64,000 nt of DNA. It comes from Paragonimus westermani (Eukaryota; Platyhelminthes; Trematoda; Plagiorchiida; Troglotrematidae). Position numbers and translations under genes: made by a program. The notes beneath the pieces are model-generated. The model had not been told where the DNA came from. It made no database searches and was given only the letters and a program-made list of their open reading frames with translations. The DNA lies in the NCBI GenBank assembly GCA_008508345.1, contig QNGE01000431.1, positions 172,506-236,505 on the forward strand, given 5' to 3'. Below, piece after piece: positions 10,701 through 22,770 of this stretch (position 1 is its first letter; every line of letters begins with the position of its first letter).

Positions 10701-13700
10701 TGTAGTTAACAGATCAGTTTTGAACCAAACGTACACTCGCTAGAGAGCCCCCCTCGAAAAAAAAATATTGGTCTAGTGTCACCTGTTTTATGTAAAAGTT
10801 TCCAGGCAACTCTGACAATTCATCAAAAATGATCCGAGGACAACATTTCAAGATCAAAAAGTTAACTTTGCTTTTGTTCTCCAACGGAACACAGTTCTGA
10901 ACAAAGTTTCGTTGCTGGAATTCAAGAAGATGGCCATAAATTTTTGATGAAGTAAGTGCTCGAGACTAATGCCGAACCTATAGCCTTTTCTTTAGTCCAA
11001 CTAAAGTATGACGATATCGCCTTTGCAGTTTTGTGTCAACGATCGCAACGTGGTGGATGCTTAATTTGCCATCAGTTTGTCGGTGGATTCTCAGCTATGG
11101 GTGCGCTTCTGCTTCTACATTGGTGGAGTTTATCACTCAGTGTTGATTTCAACGGTCTAAACAGTTTATCTGTTGCTGTTACTCTCAACCGCTTTCATAT
11201 CGCTAACACCCGCCATTATTTAATGTGACAAATCTACTCGTCTATGTAGTTTAATCTATCAAGCATTTCAAAAACGTGTGCCCGAGTAATTTTTTCTTTG
11301 GCAGTGCCGCGCTTATCACTTGTGATTCAGTGGTCTTAAAGCATTCAACTATATGCCTCGCTAACGATCAGTATTTTATCAGAGCAGAAAGTTTTCACGT
11401 CTTGTTACACGTTAGGTGTGCCATAAACTCTTTTGGTTCAATCGAAGTAGAACTTGCTCTCATTTGTTGTAGTTGTGATGAATACGATTATGGCAGTGTT
11501 ACAGGCCAGTTCGGAAATCAGCCTTGGATAACTCGATACCGATTTCTCAATCTGGTTCCGTTCTCGGTTTGTCCAAATTGCTTTGGATACCAGGATGACA
11601 ATTGACTAATGGTATTATGACAAACTGGTCCGATCTTAAACTTGGGCCGGACTACGCACGAATTGAGATTAAAAATCCTGAAGTAACAAACGCACATAGA
11701 TCACCTGTGCGTGTCCATGCATAAAGTGAAAACCATCCGATCTGTTTACACGGATTTTGGTGTTGTACCAAATTTGCGGCGAACTAAACAGAACATAAGC
11801 TATGTGGTAAGTTCAAAAAATAACTTTGCAGCTCTGGTCTTAACTGGTACATGGATTACTAAGAAGTCTACTGTGACAACGGTACAGAAAATACGCTATT
11901 ATTGCTTAGCCCAGAATTAGGATAACAGCCCTTGCAGGTACCTGAATACTAAAGTACTTGGAATACCTTCTAAAAGTGAAGAAGAGAACAAGGTATTGCC
12001 AACCATCATCGATGTACCAGTAGTATGGAAACAACATAGTACATTTTCCCCTATCGCCCAGCATAAACTTGAAACCATTTTCGTTGTTCTCTAGTATAAC
12101 GGTATTCGTTCAGTCGATCAATTCACCTACTGTGTCCTAAAACTGTTTAATCGGACAGACGCGTAATGTTACTTATAACATGATTGAGAACACCTGTTTA
12201 AGCTGTTCTTGCCTCAGTAGCTTCGTAAATACACATATTCAGAACTGGATGTGATGGAGAAAAGAAGGCGAAAAACTGTGCTATATACGCACTTATTAGA
12301 CACAACGCTAAAGACTGTCCAGTATATTGACGTCCATATGTTATCCAAATCTGATCCTAGGTGACAGCTCTCGAAACTTCGCTCAGAAGAAGAAACGAGT
12401 GTGATTTGAAAGTGAGCCGCACGAAACACATATGGTAATAGTTGATGACAGGCGTTCAAGGCAAATTTACCTTGAAAGTATGATACATTTTCGACTCGTT
12501 TATGTAGGATATAGATAATATTAATGCTATCAAATGTACGTCATTAGAAATATTGCAGATACGAAATAGACCGCATCTTCAATCAAACCAGTCTCTTATT
12601 TGTGAGGAACAAATGAGACCAAGTATACGGGGAACGATATCGAATGCGATGTCCGATCAACTCCGGTGGTCACGTAGGATATCAATGTCAAACCCTCAAA
12701 CACGCTAGGTGATTTTGCGCCTACGTATTTGGTTACTGGCACCAAGCATCGCGCAAGGCAGTGAATTATTTGAGGTTGTAGACGAAACCATCTTGTACAG
12801 CAATAGGAACTTCGCAAATTCAGTGCTGACTGTTACTAGCATAGTTGCATCCAGTCAATCGATGAAACCAAAAACACAATTATACCTTGAAATAGACAAT
12901 CTAGAAGCTGTTCCATCTTGATGATACTCGGTGAACTGACCTCTTTTGCATAAACATGTATGAGTGAATGAACCTGATTGTCATTCTTCCTTACTCGATA
13001 GGTATTCGAGGACCAACAGTCAATAAATCGTGGCAGCCTTGTAGTACTTTCACATGTTACCATGATGAATTTTGTGAAATGAATTCCTAAAGCATTCTCA
13101 CATATTTCGATAAACAGTTCCACGTAATAGTGTTCAAATATCAGAAGCCAGTGATGGCTTAGGTGAGAGTCGACGGTAATGACAAATCAGAGAATGCTAA
13201 GATCGACAGGAGAACCTGAGACAGCTAGGGGGATGCAAAAAAAGTGTAACAAGTTAAGTCATGGTGGGACAATCAGTCGCTTGCGTGTACTTAATATCAT
13301 AACCGACGACTGACAACAACCTTAGTAGAATCATTTGTGCTGATCGTTTGTTCTCAGAAAGTGTTGGAACTAGGATCTTATGAATGGTTTCACGTACGTT
13401 ACTTGCAACGGACAATGCTAATTCCAGATAAATGATGTTTTTCTCGGTAGAAGTGACCTTATTTTCGTCCGGTGGCTTAGATATAAGGTCACTGTATTAT
13501 GAAAGAAAGATGGAATCACAGATGTCTTTAGATTAGGAGCTCAAGATGACTGGTTTTGTCATTTTCGAAGCTGGAATTTCACGCACAATACTGGGCTAGC
13601 ACGACATCCACCTTCGGCAAATTTGAATCTTTGATAGCTTCTCGACGAATATAATAACTCGTCTAGTCGGTACGCATCTGATATGCATTCAGTTTTTGGT

Positions 13701-13787
13701 CTAATATACGGGAATGTAACTGGAGGCCTTATGGCGACGAACGATTCAACTGATTCATCTGCGAGTGATGAATAACGGAACGTCGTT

Positions 13788-13809
13788 CAATAAACCAACT
13801 GGTTTATTG
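13788..13809. repeat. Perfect 22-base palindrome
   Basis: Two exactly complementary 10-base arms (CAATAAACCA and TGGTTTATTG) flank a two-base centre. No matching terminal repeat was noticed nearby, so I see no reason to call it a transposon end. Confidence 0.7.
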
Positions 13810-13952
13810 TTCACCTCACATGTTTCGAAGTCGCTCGTGCGCTCGAGTTTATAAACCCTAATTTCGGTCTAGAGCACAACGAGGTTTTCAGTTAAGCACT
13901 CTGTGGTGTCGTCTGTGGTGAATTTTCTCATATAATGCACAAACCATCTCAC

Positions 13953-14039
13953 CTTCTCTTCTCATTGATGACTGGCTCAATCTCCCATGTTTTCCGAGGC
14001 CGATCCTCTGTGGGTTTTGCCTATATCTCATGGCCAGTT
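13953..14039 (-). CDS. Candidate 87-base exon with an excellent donor
   Basis: The donor is GAAG/GTGAGATG and the acceptor ...GGAATTTATAG. Only one frame is open, giving 28 codons (LAMRYRQNPQRIGLGKHG then RLSQSSMRRE), basic and Ser/Arg/Gln-rich. Phases are 2 in and 1 out. Both neighbouring long exons have phase 0 at the relevant ends, so it can belong to the gene only together with other exons, or as part of an alternative transcript. The peptide character is better than chance but unproven. Confidence 0.4.
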
Positions 14040-15097
14040 CTATAAATTCCGTCGAGAATTGAAATTATCTCATTTTCGACATGTACACTCGTCACAACCA
14101 TAAACTATTTTCACTGAGTTCTATTTCAACAGGGTGCGCACAGCGTCAGGTGATTTAAGCTGTATTATCAGTAAAACACCAAGCAGATCTGGTTCACCTG
14201 GTGTGTGAATCAGAAAACGTGCCATTCTAATCAGACGGCGACTTACTAAAGCAGCCAGATGGGCTCACGCGGTGAGCACTGAGAACACAATTCCGCAACG
14301 ATGATTGACATGTGCACCCCAAATTCCCCTCTAGCTGTGTACGGCTTAATCCGCACTTGCCTACTCGAATACACCAAAGCATTTGAAGCCACTTATGAAA
14401 GGTTGGTGGAAAGAATGTCTGGGCACACCACAAGTTACGTCTGTAACGACCATCAAAATGGAGGGATATGAGAATTTACGTGGCGAGCATTATGAGGGTG
14501 TTTTGCATTGTTGCCCGTCTAATTATGAAACAATATCGAAAGTATGACAGAAAACTTACTTTTCTTCAAGCACGTGCTATATCGCGCACAGTAAAAAAGA
14601 ATATCAAAACTTCCGCTCCCTGGAAAATCTATTCACTTTCTCCAGAACAAGGTTGGGAGTTTACTGTTTTCCACCATGTTATGGTCGCTTATTATGTGAG
14701 TATCACTTAGTCGACTTAAATTGTCCAATAAGGTTTATTCCATATAAGTTTTCCTCTTCCCCGACTGAAAGATAAACACCCTGTCCATGGAAACTTGTTT
14801 CCGCCGTTTTAATTGCTTGTACGGAACAAGCTACAAAAGTTGCACAACATCCGGCTAACTTAACGCTTTCGGGAGTAATGTCCCATGAACTCAAACCCCA
14901 GAGCTCGTATCCGGTTGCATTCCCACTTGAACAGCTGTAACCTAAATCCCACCTCCAGATCACTAAGGCTATCTTTACAATGCCCCGTAGGAAAATATTC
15001 ATTGGACTAACGACTCTTTCTTGTAATATTTCATTAGCGGGTTATGTCTGTGACAGGAGCCTACCTGTCATTACAATACACATTCTTGCGAAACATG

Positions 15098-15123
15098 TAT
15101 ATAGGTATCCTATATAGGTATCC
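15098..15123. repeat. 13-base unit repeated twice in tandem
   Basis: The unit TATATAGGTATCC occurs twice without a mismatch. It is a simple local duplication in intronic DNA. Confidence 0.9.
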
Positions 15124-17073
15124 TAATATGAACCATGTTGTGCGTTTCATTCTGGAATTACAGTAAACAGCCTTTGACACCCGTGCAACCTGACATATTT
15201 CGAGTACACTTCACATAAGATAGGTTTACCTTACGGCTAAAACACTCACTTTTCAGCAGACGGCATCTATGTGTCATCTATTGTTCTCTGTGTGTATTAC
15301 TGTGCCTCCTCACAAACTCAGGCATATCGGTAGAGCACCTTGTTCCCTGGTGCGACATCAGCGAGTGGGTACCACACCGACGGGTAGGTAATTGCTACCT
15401 AAGACGCGCATGGTCTAACCAACATGTCCACGGACAACCATAGTGTATGGTGCAGCTGTGCATCAGCTCCATACCAGTGAGGTCGTCTAAGATTTCATTT
15501 TGGCCCATTCACTCAGCGTAAGGACTGACTGTGCATTTCAATTCAAAGTTCGATGAACAGTACTGACGAGTACTCTGAACTTTTTAATTACCCCGTGAGT
15601 TTCAGGCAATCTCTTTTGTGAAGAAGTCCTATACCAGAGTTTTGCTCTTGTTAGAGCTCGCCAGTAACTCCTATCATTGCCACGGCTGGGATTAAATTTT
15701 TAATCATGGTGATCACTGCGCCACTGGTCCAACATTTACCGCAACTGTATTGCCACGTGCAAACGCTCAACTGCATTCACTTAGAAGTAATGCACGATCA
15801 CAGGAATGAGCCCTCACCATCTTAGAGGTGCAACCTGCTCAGTATTTACGTTCGGTGGAACTCGAGGTCGTTAAAAGTTACCGTTGCTAATTCAATAGAG
15901 TTGATTAACAAATTAATCTGCCTGTAAGTAAATTAACAGTTGATTGTTTAATTTCCGTTTATGAGCGCTTTAGATGTGGCAGTTGCAACAAAGAGAATGG
16001 AGCCACAAATAACAAATTGCAGCTCTGAAATTTAGTGTCCTGTATTTCATGCAGGCCCCGAAACCGTAATCGTGACATTTTACCAACCGTACTGAAATCT
16101 GATTTTGTATTCTTCAAGGAAACACAATTATTAGTGATTGATAATGATGTGTGGGTATCTATAGACAAGTTGCTTATTCATTTCACAATATTGGAGTAAA
16201 CCTTAGTAAAGTTAATTGCCACGTTGACCTCTGAGTAGTTTATGCGGTCACTGTATTATTCATTAAAGTAACCCTGAGAACCACCTTGAACATGAACGGA
16301 GAGCCTGTATGTGATAGAACCTCTTCTTCTAACGGAGATGTGAATAAAATTAAACTAGGTCATTGGCGCAGAACTCAACAGTTCGTATCACGCTTATACC
16401 GTTGAATGAGCACAGCCGAAGAACGTGCCTGCGTACCTGCATTAATTAGACGATGATCACTCAGCTGTGACTTTGGTGCTGAAACGTCCCTTCTCCAGAC
16501 ACGGAAGCAACATGAAACAATTCGTAGAAGTGATATCTGTTATTAGTGGTTGAAGGTGCAACCTTTCCGTAATTGATGACAAAATTGATCCATCTGTCAC
16601 GTCCAGAGAATCCAAAGAAACAAATTCCAGGCTCTATACACCTCATTTATTGTTGTTTATTAGAAAACCGCAAATGTGCAAACAGCAGCATGTAAACGCA
16701 ATGAACCTACCTAGAAATCACTTGTTTATGACAAATGCCCGTTAAAAAAACTCCATAAGGAGGGTTTCAAAAGCAGGTTAAAGGGTTACTATGAGAGCGG
16801 ACAGAAAGGATGTGAGACAAATAAAGTGCCATTAACTGACAAGTAATCAGTTGCGTTTACTCAACACACTTATTCATTAGGTGTAACCCTCTGTTTTCAA
16901 GCATCACCAATGGAGGTGCCACATGTGAAGTTTTAATTTGTATTACACATTATTGACAGATTTCAAAAGTGGTAAAACTAGTAAATTCTGACTGATATAC
17001 TAGAATGTTTTGGACTGCCAGTTTTACCTGCACTAGCGTTATATCATGGATATCAAGTAGTATTCAGAATTAC

Positions 17074-17753
17074 CTCTCGATGGCGAAATTCCGGTCTCCG
17101 GAGATCTTGGGGTGCTGTTATTGATGATGATGGCGAGGGTAGCGGCGATGTCTGTGGTGGTGAACGGTATCGATTGGGAGACCTAGCTTTCTGTTGTGAA
17201 TGACCATCTAAATACATGAACTGATACGCAGTCTTTTGGAACCCATTTCCATGTTGAACATAGTGTATCGGACGATCGGGGACATTCAGTTCTTTTCTGC
17301 GGTTTGATTTCACAGGTTCCGACGGAAATACATTTAAAGGTCGTGGGTTAATCCATCCGGATCCACTCACAATCCTGCCTCCACTGTCACCGGTTCCTGT
17401 TTGTGCTTCATGTGGTCTACCGCGTCGTTCTTCATCTAGATCACTGAGCTCACTATTCACTGTCTCATCATCCTCTTCCTCACGTATGATGGTCACTCTG
17501 GTTGGCTCATTGCCTAATTGCCGTGTTCGTGGAAAAGGTGCTTGCACATTCAAAGCAGACAGGCTTGAATGTCCAGTTTCGTGTTGGTCCCCGATGGGCT
17601 GATTGAAACTGTGAATCGAGAAACTCTCCACACTCATGGACAATCGATTGTTCATACCCGTTTTCTGGATGGCCAGACTGGGTCGTCTCGACTGAGGTGA
17701 AGTATCAATCGGAGTAGTTGTAACCAGGTTAGTAGAGGCATTAGCAGCGGCTT
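17074..17753 (-). CDS. Long disordered exon of the large minus-strand gene
   Basis: A 680-base exon that opens after ...GGGTCAG and ends CATCGAGAG before GTAATTCTG. The open frame around it is 254 codons, the longest in the window and well beyond chance expectation. It starts with two bases that complete a Glu codon with the exon at 18886 and leaves in phase 0. The peptide is Ser/Thr/Pro/Arg-rich. Features in order: SPQSRRPSLAIQ (basic residues before Ser, a plausible kinase target), an acidic patch (IIREEEDDETVNSELSDLDE), a Gly-rich turn, RPIHYVQHGNGFQ, and a proline-serine run (RSPPQTSPLPSPSSS). No folded domain is seen. It looks like the intrinsically disordered part of a scaffold or signalling protein. 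I do not recognise the protein. Confidence 0.85.
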
Positions 17754-18885
17754 CTGACCCAGCATTTTGCAGAAAAAGAATAGAACAATCAAATATATCA
17801 GAATATTTTGTACACAACCGTCTAACAGTGTTTTCGAAGAGTGAGTCTGCATAGGATATGTGTAAATATGAGATGATTTATTAACTTCGATTGTTTCTCA
17901 GGAAGGTAGCGAATATTGCATACTCCTCAAAGGGAACTGAGTATTTTGAAACATTGCATGAACGTATAAACTGAGGAAAGAATTCTACAGACGACTGATT
18001 ATTGATCTAGCTCTACCAAACTAGCTTGTCAGTTGAACACGCGCGTTAGAATGATTCCTTGCTTCGTCAGTTATGTACTTGTTTGTTCGTATTCTCTCAT
18101 TCTGTAAGGAGCCATCTCTTTCTGGGTTCTCTGTTCACTGTTTGTCACACATTGTACTCGTTACATCAAAAAGAAAGCTAACAAGCTGACTAAAATTAAA
18201 CTAATTGATTTATGGGAGCACTGCTATCAATTTGACCGATAAATATTGCGATCAATAGGAAACATAACTGAGCATATTTGCCTATATGTTGACAAATGCC
18301 TCATGACGAATACTTGTTCTTGCATAAAACACTATTTGCGCTAACTTTTAACATTCACTGAAGCCATTCTCCGCCAATACTTCCGGCGAGTTCATCTAGG
18401 CAGTGGAACCCTTGGGGCAGAAGCCACTCGGATAGAGGTACATCATAGAATACTTCCCGCGTTTTACATCACTTTGTTGTCCGGTTACACACAAAATGGT
18501 CGGGACACTCTGTCGGTCTAACTCTTGTCTGTTGACCTTCATAGCTGTAGAAATCGTACAAATTTGCCTCACAGCGTATGCACCGCGGTAATGTTAATGA
18601 GCTGATTACGGTGTCTATCCGAGTAGAAGAGCTACAGTTAGATGTAGGTATTGTCCACACTATACTACTCGTTCTCAGGCCACAATTTGGGTAACACTTC
18701 CACTTGAGCAGGATATCAGAATGTTCCTCGTTTGTACATCCTCATTGACACGCCTTTCATGAAATTCCGATTCGTAATATTCGGTGTGTTGTACGGCTCT
18801 AAGCTGGTGGATATAAGTAAATAGGGTTTCTGCACGGCCGTATAAATGGCATATGCATACCAAATATATGAAACATGATATTTAC
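17754..18885 (-). other. Intron between the two disordered exons
   Basis: A 1.1-kb intron with GTAAATATC at its 5' end and GGGTCAG at its 3' end. Nothing else is recognisable in it; frames on both strands are short. Confidence 0.6.
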
Positions 18886-19388
18886 CGGAATTCTTATTCT
18901 GATGACCCTTCACGAGAGAATGAGGCCTAGGGATCAATGAATTTCCGCTAAGCACGCCTCTTGCGGGTACTTTGTAAACGACCTCCGATGTTGAATTTAC
19001 TGGGATTTTTGGATGGGAGACCAAGGAACCATTAAACTGCTGTTGGTTGTTTGTCGTAAAGTCGGTAGAACGTGCCTGCAGATTACAGGGTGCCGATCGA
19101 AGTGCCTCAGTCGATTTGTGAGAATTCAAGAGGTTGGTTTGATTTTTGGGAAAACTTGGCTTTTTCACCGCCGGTTGGGGGGCTGCAATAGCACGTGGTT
19201 GTTTTGGGGGTTCGTTCAACTGACTCATCTCCGGTGAATATATTGTCCTATGTTCGCGGTTGATAGTGACCTGCGGTTGTCTCTGATATTCAATTTGGAT
19301 CCCGTCAGAACGACTAACTGAGGGAGTCAACGTTTTTGACAAGTTGATGTCTATATCGCTGGTGGACGCAGAGCTTTCTTGTGATACG
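18886..19388 (-). CDS. Second disordered exon of the large minus-strand gene
   Basis: A 503-base exon with a good acceptor (TTATTTTACACCCCCAG) and donor (TTCCG/GTAAATATC). It enters with one base, has 167 codons, and leaves with one base. The true reading starts at the acceptor (VSQESSASTSDIDINLSKTL); the TTG further in is not a start. The peptide is Ser/Pro/Asn/Gln-rich. It has short basic segments, the run KQPRAIAAPQPAVKKPSFPK (Pro-Lys rich, of the kind bound by SH3 or WW modules, which is inference), and an Asn/Gln stretch. It joins exactly in phase to 17074-17753, and upstream to the exon at 39260-39445 across a 20-kb intron. Confidence 0.85.
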
Positions 19389-20568
19389 CTGGGGGTGTAA
19401 AATAAATTGTAGTACTATTGTGAAATTGTACTCCAGTAAGTCTGACATTTCTAAATTTTACGATTTGTCAAATTTATTAAACACTCACTGACTGCACTAG
19501 GAAATACTCCTGCAACAGGCTAAGATCAGTTCACGTTCAATTGAATTCTAAAACAGAAAAAGGGAGGCACGCGAGTGTAATTTACATTTGAAAAGACCGA
19601 GTTCCTCATGCGTTCGCAATCGGTAGATGCTTTACATAGTTGCTGTGTATGCTGATCTGTGGAGGTTTATTCTTAACTTCCACAATCTTGAAGTTTCCTA
19701 ACCAACAACTAACCTATAAATATGTACCCAAACGTTGATCAACTGTTGCCGTCCGAGTATGACAATTGGTTTCCTCTGTCACTGTTAAATCAATGTGCGC
19801 TGGTATCTGCAGTGTGTTGTAAACAAAGCCACATGCCGCGTTTGTATCTAGAACCGATCGATAATTTGACGCGTCTGTTTTGCCAATTTGAAGGTGGGTG
19901 TAATCAACTCCGAATTACAATAGCACGCTGTCAGTGTTGCTGCCTTGCGTGTGGTTCTCATGTCAGATAAATGCTCTCGATTTTTCAAGCTATCACCCTA
20001 CCTTGCAACCGACCACTGCGTTTTGATGCATACACACCGATTATAGTACTATCAATAGGCTAGTTCGATTCCGCTTGCTGAAGTTTTTCTCAAAAGTTGT
20101 AACACCGCACAAAAAAGCAGTATGAGTCGTATATATCCTAGGTCAAGCGGTATCTTCAATATTAACTCAATGAATATCGCAAAAGCTACGGCAGCATAGA
20201 TGCAACAAAAACATCTTCGACTTGATGTTCCAACAGCAATCATGTCAGAAGAAGATGAGTGTAACTCGTGATCCAAACGGTGCTCGTAGTTTGGTTTGTT
20301 ACCAGCTGGACGGCATTCGGTAGGTGATGATAATCAGCTGCTGGGGCTGCGCCTCCACAAACTGCGCCCAAGGGTGAATTCTACGCTCTCAGCTGTTGTC
20401 TTGTGTTAGATTCAATGAACAACTACGAGGACTATTCGAAAATAATCCTAAGAACCCTATCGTGCGTGAACAGCTGAATGTCTACTTGAAGTACGACATG
20501 AAACTTGGGTAGACGTCCGCTATTGTTCCACTCCTTAATCAACATGTTACCGCGAGGCAATATCCAAG
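19389..20568. other. Intronic DNA 5' of the retroelement
   Basis: Start of the 20-kb intron of the minus-strand gene. The only notable content is an opposite-strand ATG-initiated frame at 19722. The segment 20330-20568 may be the damaged 5' part of the Penelope-like element but cannot be read as protein. Confidence 0.4.
19722..19970 (+). CDS. Short plus-strand frame inside the intron, uncertain
   Basis: An ATG-to-stop frame of 82 codons (MYPNVDQLLPSEYDNWFPLS at the start), Leu/Cys-rich with a CCCLAC motif near the end. A good donor (TTTGAAG/GTGGGTG) lies inside it at codon 58, so it could equally be a first exon. It sits 600 bases before the Penelope-like element on the same strand, so an origin in that element is possible. 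Length alone is not significant. No homology recognised. Confidence 0.25.
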   Translation: MYPNVDQLLPSEYDNWFPLSLLNQCALVSAVCCKQSHMPRLYLEPIDNLTRLFCQFEGGCNQLRITIARCQCCCLACGSHVR

Positions 20569-21336
20569 ATGTTTCTAGTTGGTTTTACGGTGAAGTATTT
20601 TCAGTTTGAGAGAGACAGGATGGAACCGTATGCACTGAATGAACTGAAAACGACTCATAGAAAGATCGATGGACTGATGACAAATTTAAACTGAAGGGCA
20701 ACAGACGTAAAATCACTCCTGTCTAACGAACGTGCTCAGTTGGACAAATATGTTCAGCATACTGTCAGGAAGCAAGCACGTTTGAATTTGAACAAACTGA
20801 GAAGCAGCATTAACCAAGCATATATGGTATCAGAGTTCCATAGTTGACCAAAAAGACGCCGGTGGTTTTACTACAGTGCGCTTAGCACAAACGTTGCTAG
20901 AGTTTTTATCACTCGGTTCTAAGTTTTTTGTCCCGAAAATGAGACGAACCAGCTAAATCTAGAGGCCTAAGTTGAGAATTCCTGCAATCAAGTCGAATCT
21001 TCGGTTCCATCATCAGAACTCAGATCAGAACACTCAAAGAACCAATTTGATTAACATGTGCTATTTAGCATCTGGATTCTAGAAAGCAACGGAGAAGCAT
21101 TTTAACAGCGGTGCACATCCAGGAGCTGGAGGATTTGAGAATATCCGATAATATATTGCTGTCAAAGTTCGACAAATGTCCTGGAATTGTTTTGAAGGAC
21201 AGGTCTACTTACTTGCAGAAAATAACAGATGTCCTGAGTGATTCACGTAAATTTGGCAACCCGTCAAACAAAAAGACAGAACTGATGCGATCAAGAAAAG
21301 CGTTTCAATTATAGTACAATACCCGAAAAAACAGGT

Positions 21337-22140
21337 TTGATTAGCTTCGTGACAGGTGGACGGATTCGGCTTAGTGGGACCATAATACGGAGGTTACATA
21401 GTTTACCGAAATTACACATGAAACGACGACCATTAGGCCCGATACATTATGTGCAGTTTTCTAGACCAGTTGGCGACACAGTGACTAGCAGAGTTGTTAG
21501 ATCCTGTGCGGAATGGAATCACAGTACGTTCGTCAATGAAAATGTTCGAGTTCGTCGATTCCATTCTACCATTGAATGTAAAGAGATGAGAATTTGTTTA
21601 TCCTGGATGTGCGCTGACTGTCCACAAACGTACCACTTGTAGAAGCCGTTGACTAAATCTGTGGGTACATTCTTTTCGGACGTTTAAGCGTGAACCCACA
21701 GGAAGCCACCCTCAGACAGATGACATTAGCTGACACACAGAATACATATTTTTGGAATGAAATTAAAAGTTACTACAAAATAGTTGACGTTGTGTTGGGC
21801 TAACCGTTAGGCTTATTGCTGACACATCCTCGTGACTTTATTGAAACCAATTAAACTTCATAGGGTTGTTGGGTAATGCATCTCCTACAAGAAGTATGTA
21901 AACGATATCATTTCTGTAGCTGACGAAGCTGTCGGACTAGATAAGCTAATTGTTGAGGCGAACATGACATATTGTAATATCAATCTCAAGCTTAAGGTTG
22001 AGAGAGACGGACGAATCTGTCGTGGATGTGGTACCTGATCTTTCTGCATGCGTTTAGTCCAGAAAGCTATTCACAGGAAAGGGACTTTGAACGCCTACTG
22101 TACTTACTTTTCTAATCACACATCAAGCAGAAATGATGTT
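21337..22140 (+). pseudogene. Broken reverse transcriptase of the Penelope-like element
   Basis: The conserved RT order can be followed. The primer-binding fingers block comes first (RLHSLPKLHMKRRPLGPIHY, 21390-21455), matching the Penelope consensus of Leu-Pro-Lys-x-His followed by Leu-x-Pro-Ile. The catalytic box follows (TATGTAAACGAT, 21895-21906). In active elements it is Tyr-x-Asp-Asp; here the third position is Asn, giving YVND. The next piece (EANMTYCNINLKLKVERDGR) fits the region after the catalytic box. The two blocks are only about 450 bases apart and in different frames, with stops between, so this copy has lost sequence and cannot make an enzyme. Confidence 0.7.
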
Positions 22141-22483
22141 CTCACGGTGAACCTTCGCAGAGGACGTCTACGCTAGAAACGTTGTCAGTAGACGCACCAA
22201 ACTGACAGCACCGAGAATTAAGTACCTATCTGCGGAAATGAAGTTGATGATTCGTAGAAAAAAACGCAATCGAAAAGACCTGGAGTGAGGGTGACTGCCA
22301 ACCTTCTTTGGATCCAACCCGATGGTTTTCGTACAACTCGAGTTGTTTAATGTGACCTCATGTTGTGTGTACACGTTCATGTGCTTCCGTGGGACAAGGT
22401 GGTCCGGTCTCACAAGTGGGCGCCTTTATCGGAAAATACTTGGAGAGTAACCTACCCACTGCCGTCCAAAGGCAGGGCAAAGT

Positions 22484-22770
22484 TCATATCAAGTGTAATT
22501 CTTGTGCACCTTGTTGACTGAGAAAAACGTATCTCAGAAGAAGTAACTTTTTCATCTATTCACTCATTACCATGGTCCCCAAGTGCCCACTTGACATTTC
22601 CGGAGGTCAGATTGGTCACCTAATTGTCCCTCAGTTCAGAATCGGTTCTGGTAGCAATGTTATAAACTGCTCTTGATTGTGCACGGTTGTCAACCCTGAC
22701 GAGGTAGAACGTAACAGCCCAGTGATGAATAACAGAAACCAGGCTGTTCCCCAAATCACCCAACTTGAAA
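22484..22770 (+). repeat. Shortened copy of the element's 3' end
   Basis: Collinear with 24001-24410 at clearly lower identity. The shared strings include ACCATGGTCCMCAAGTGCCCAC-like and TTGACATTTCCGGAGGTCA-like segments and CAGTGATGAATAAC. About 125 bases of the GIY-YIG coding part are missing between GTTGACTGAG and CTCAGAAGAAG. It is therefore the degraded natural 3' end of the element at 20569. Confidence 0.75.

Larger units (their letters stand above)
1631..17073. other. Large intronic region (about 15 kb)
   Basis: Lies between the two long exons of the minus-strand gene. Apart from the short candidate exons listed, open frames of 60-150 codons occur on both strands but at about the number expected by chance in DNA of this composition. 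None has paired splice sites plus coding character strong enough to list. It holds a perfect palindrome (13788) and a 13-base tandem duplication (15098). Confidence 0.5.

Noticed and set aside
10277..11605. Cluster of 80-110-codon frames on both strands
   Set aside because: Considered as a DNA-transposon or gag remnant, but no catalytic motif, terminal repeats or consistent frame could be shown.
14703..15002. 99-codon minus-strand frame with coding-like peptide (YELWGLSSWDITPES)
   Set aside because: All three minus-strand frames are partly open over this stretch and no donor or acceptor fixes one of them, so I could not choose a reading.
15386..15402. TAGGTA...TACCTA hairpin
   Set aside because: Six-base stem only; expected many times by chance in 64 kb.
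15541..15600. CTGACGAG string considered as a hammerhead ribozyme core (known in trematode repeats)
   Set aside because: The required CGAAAC block and flanking stems are absent.
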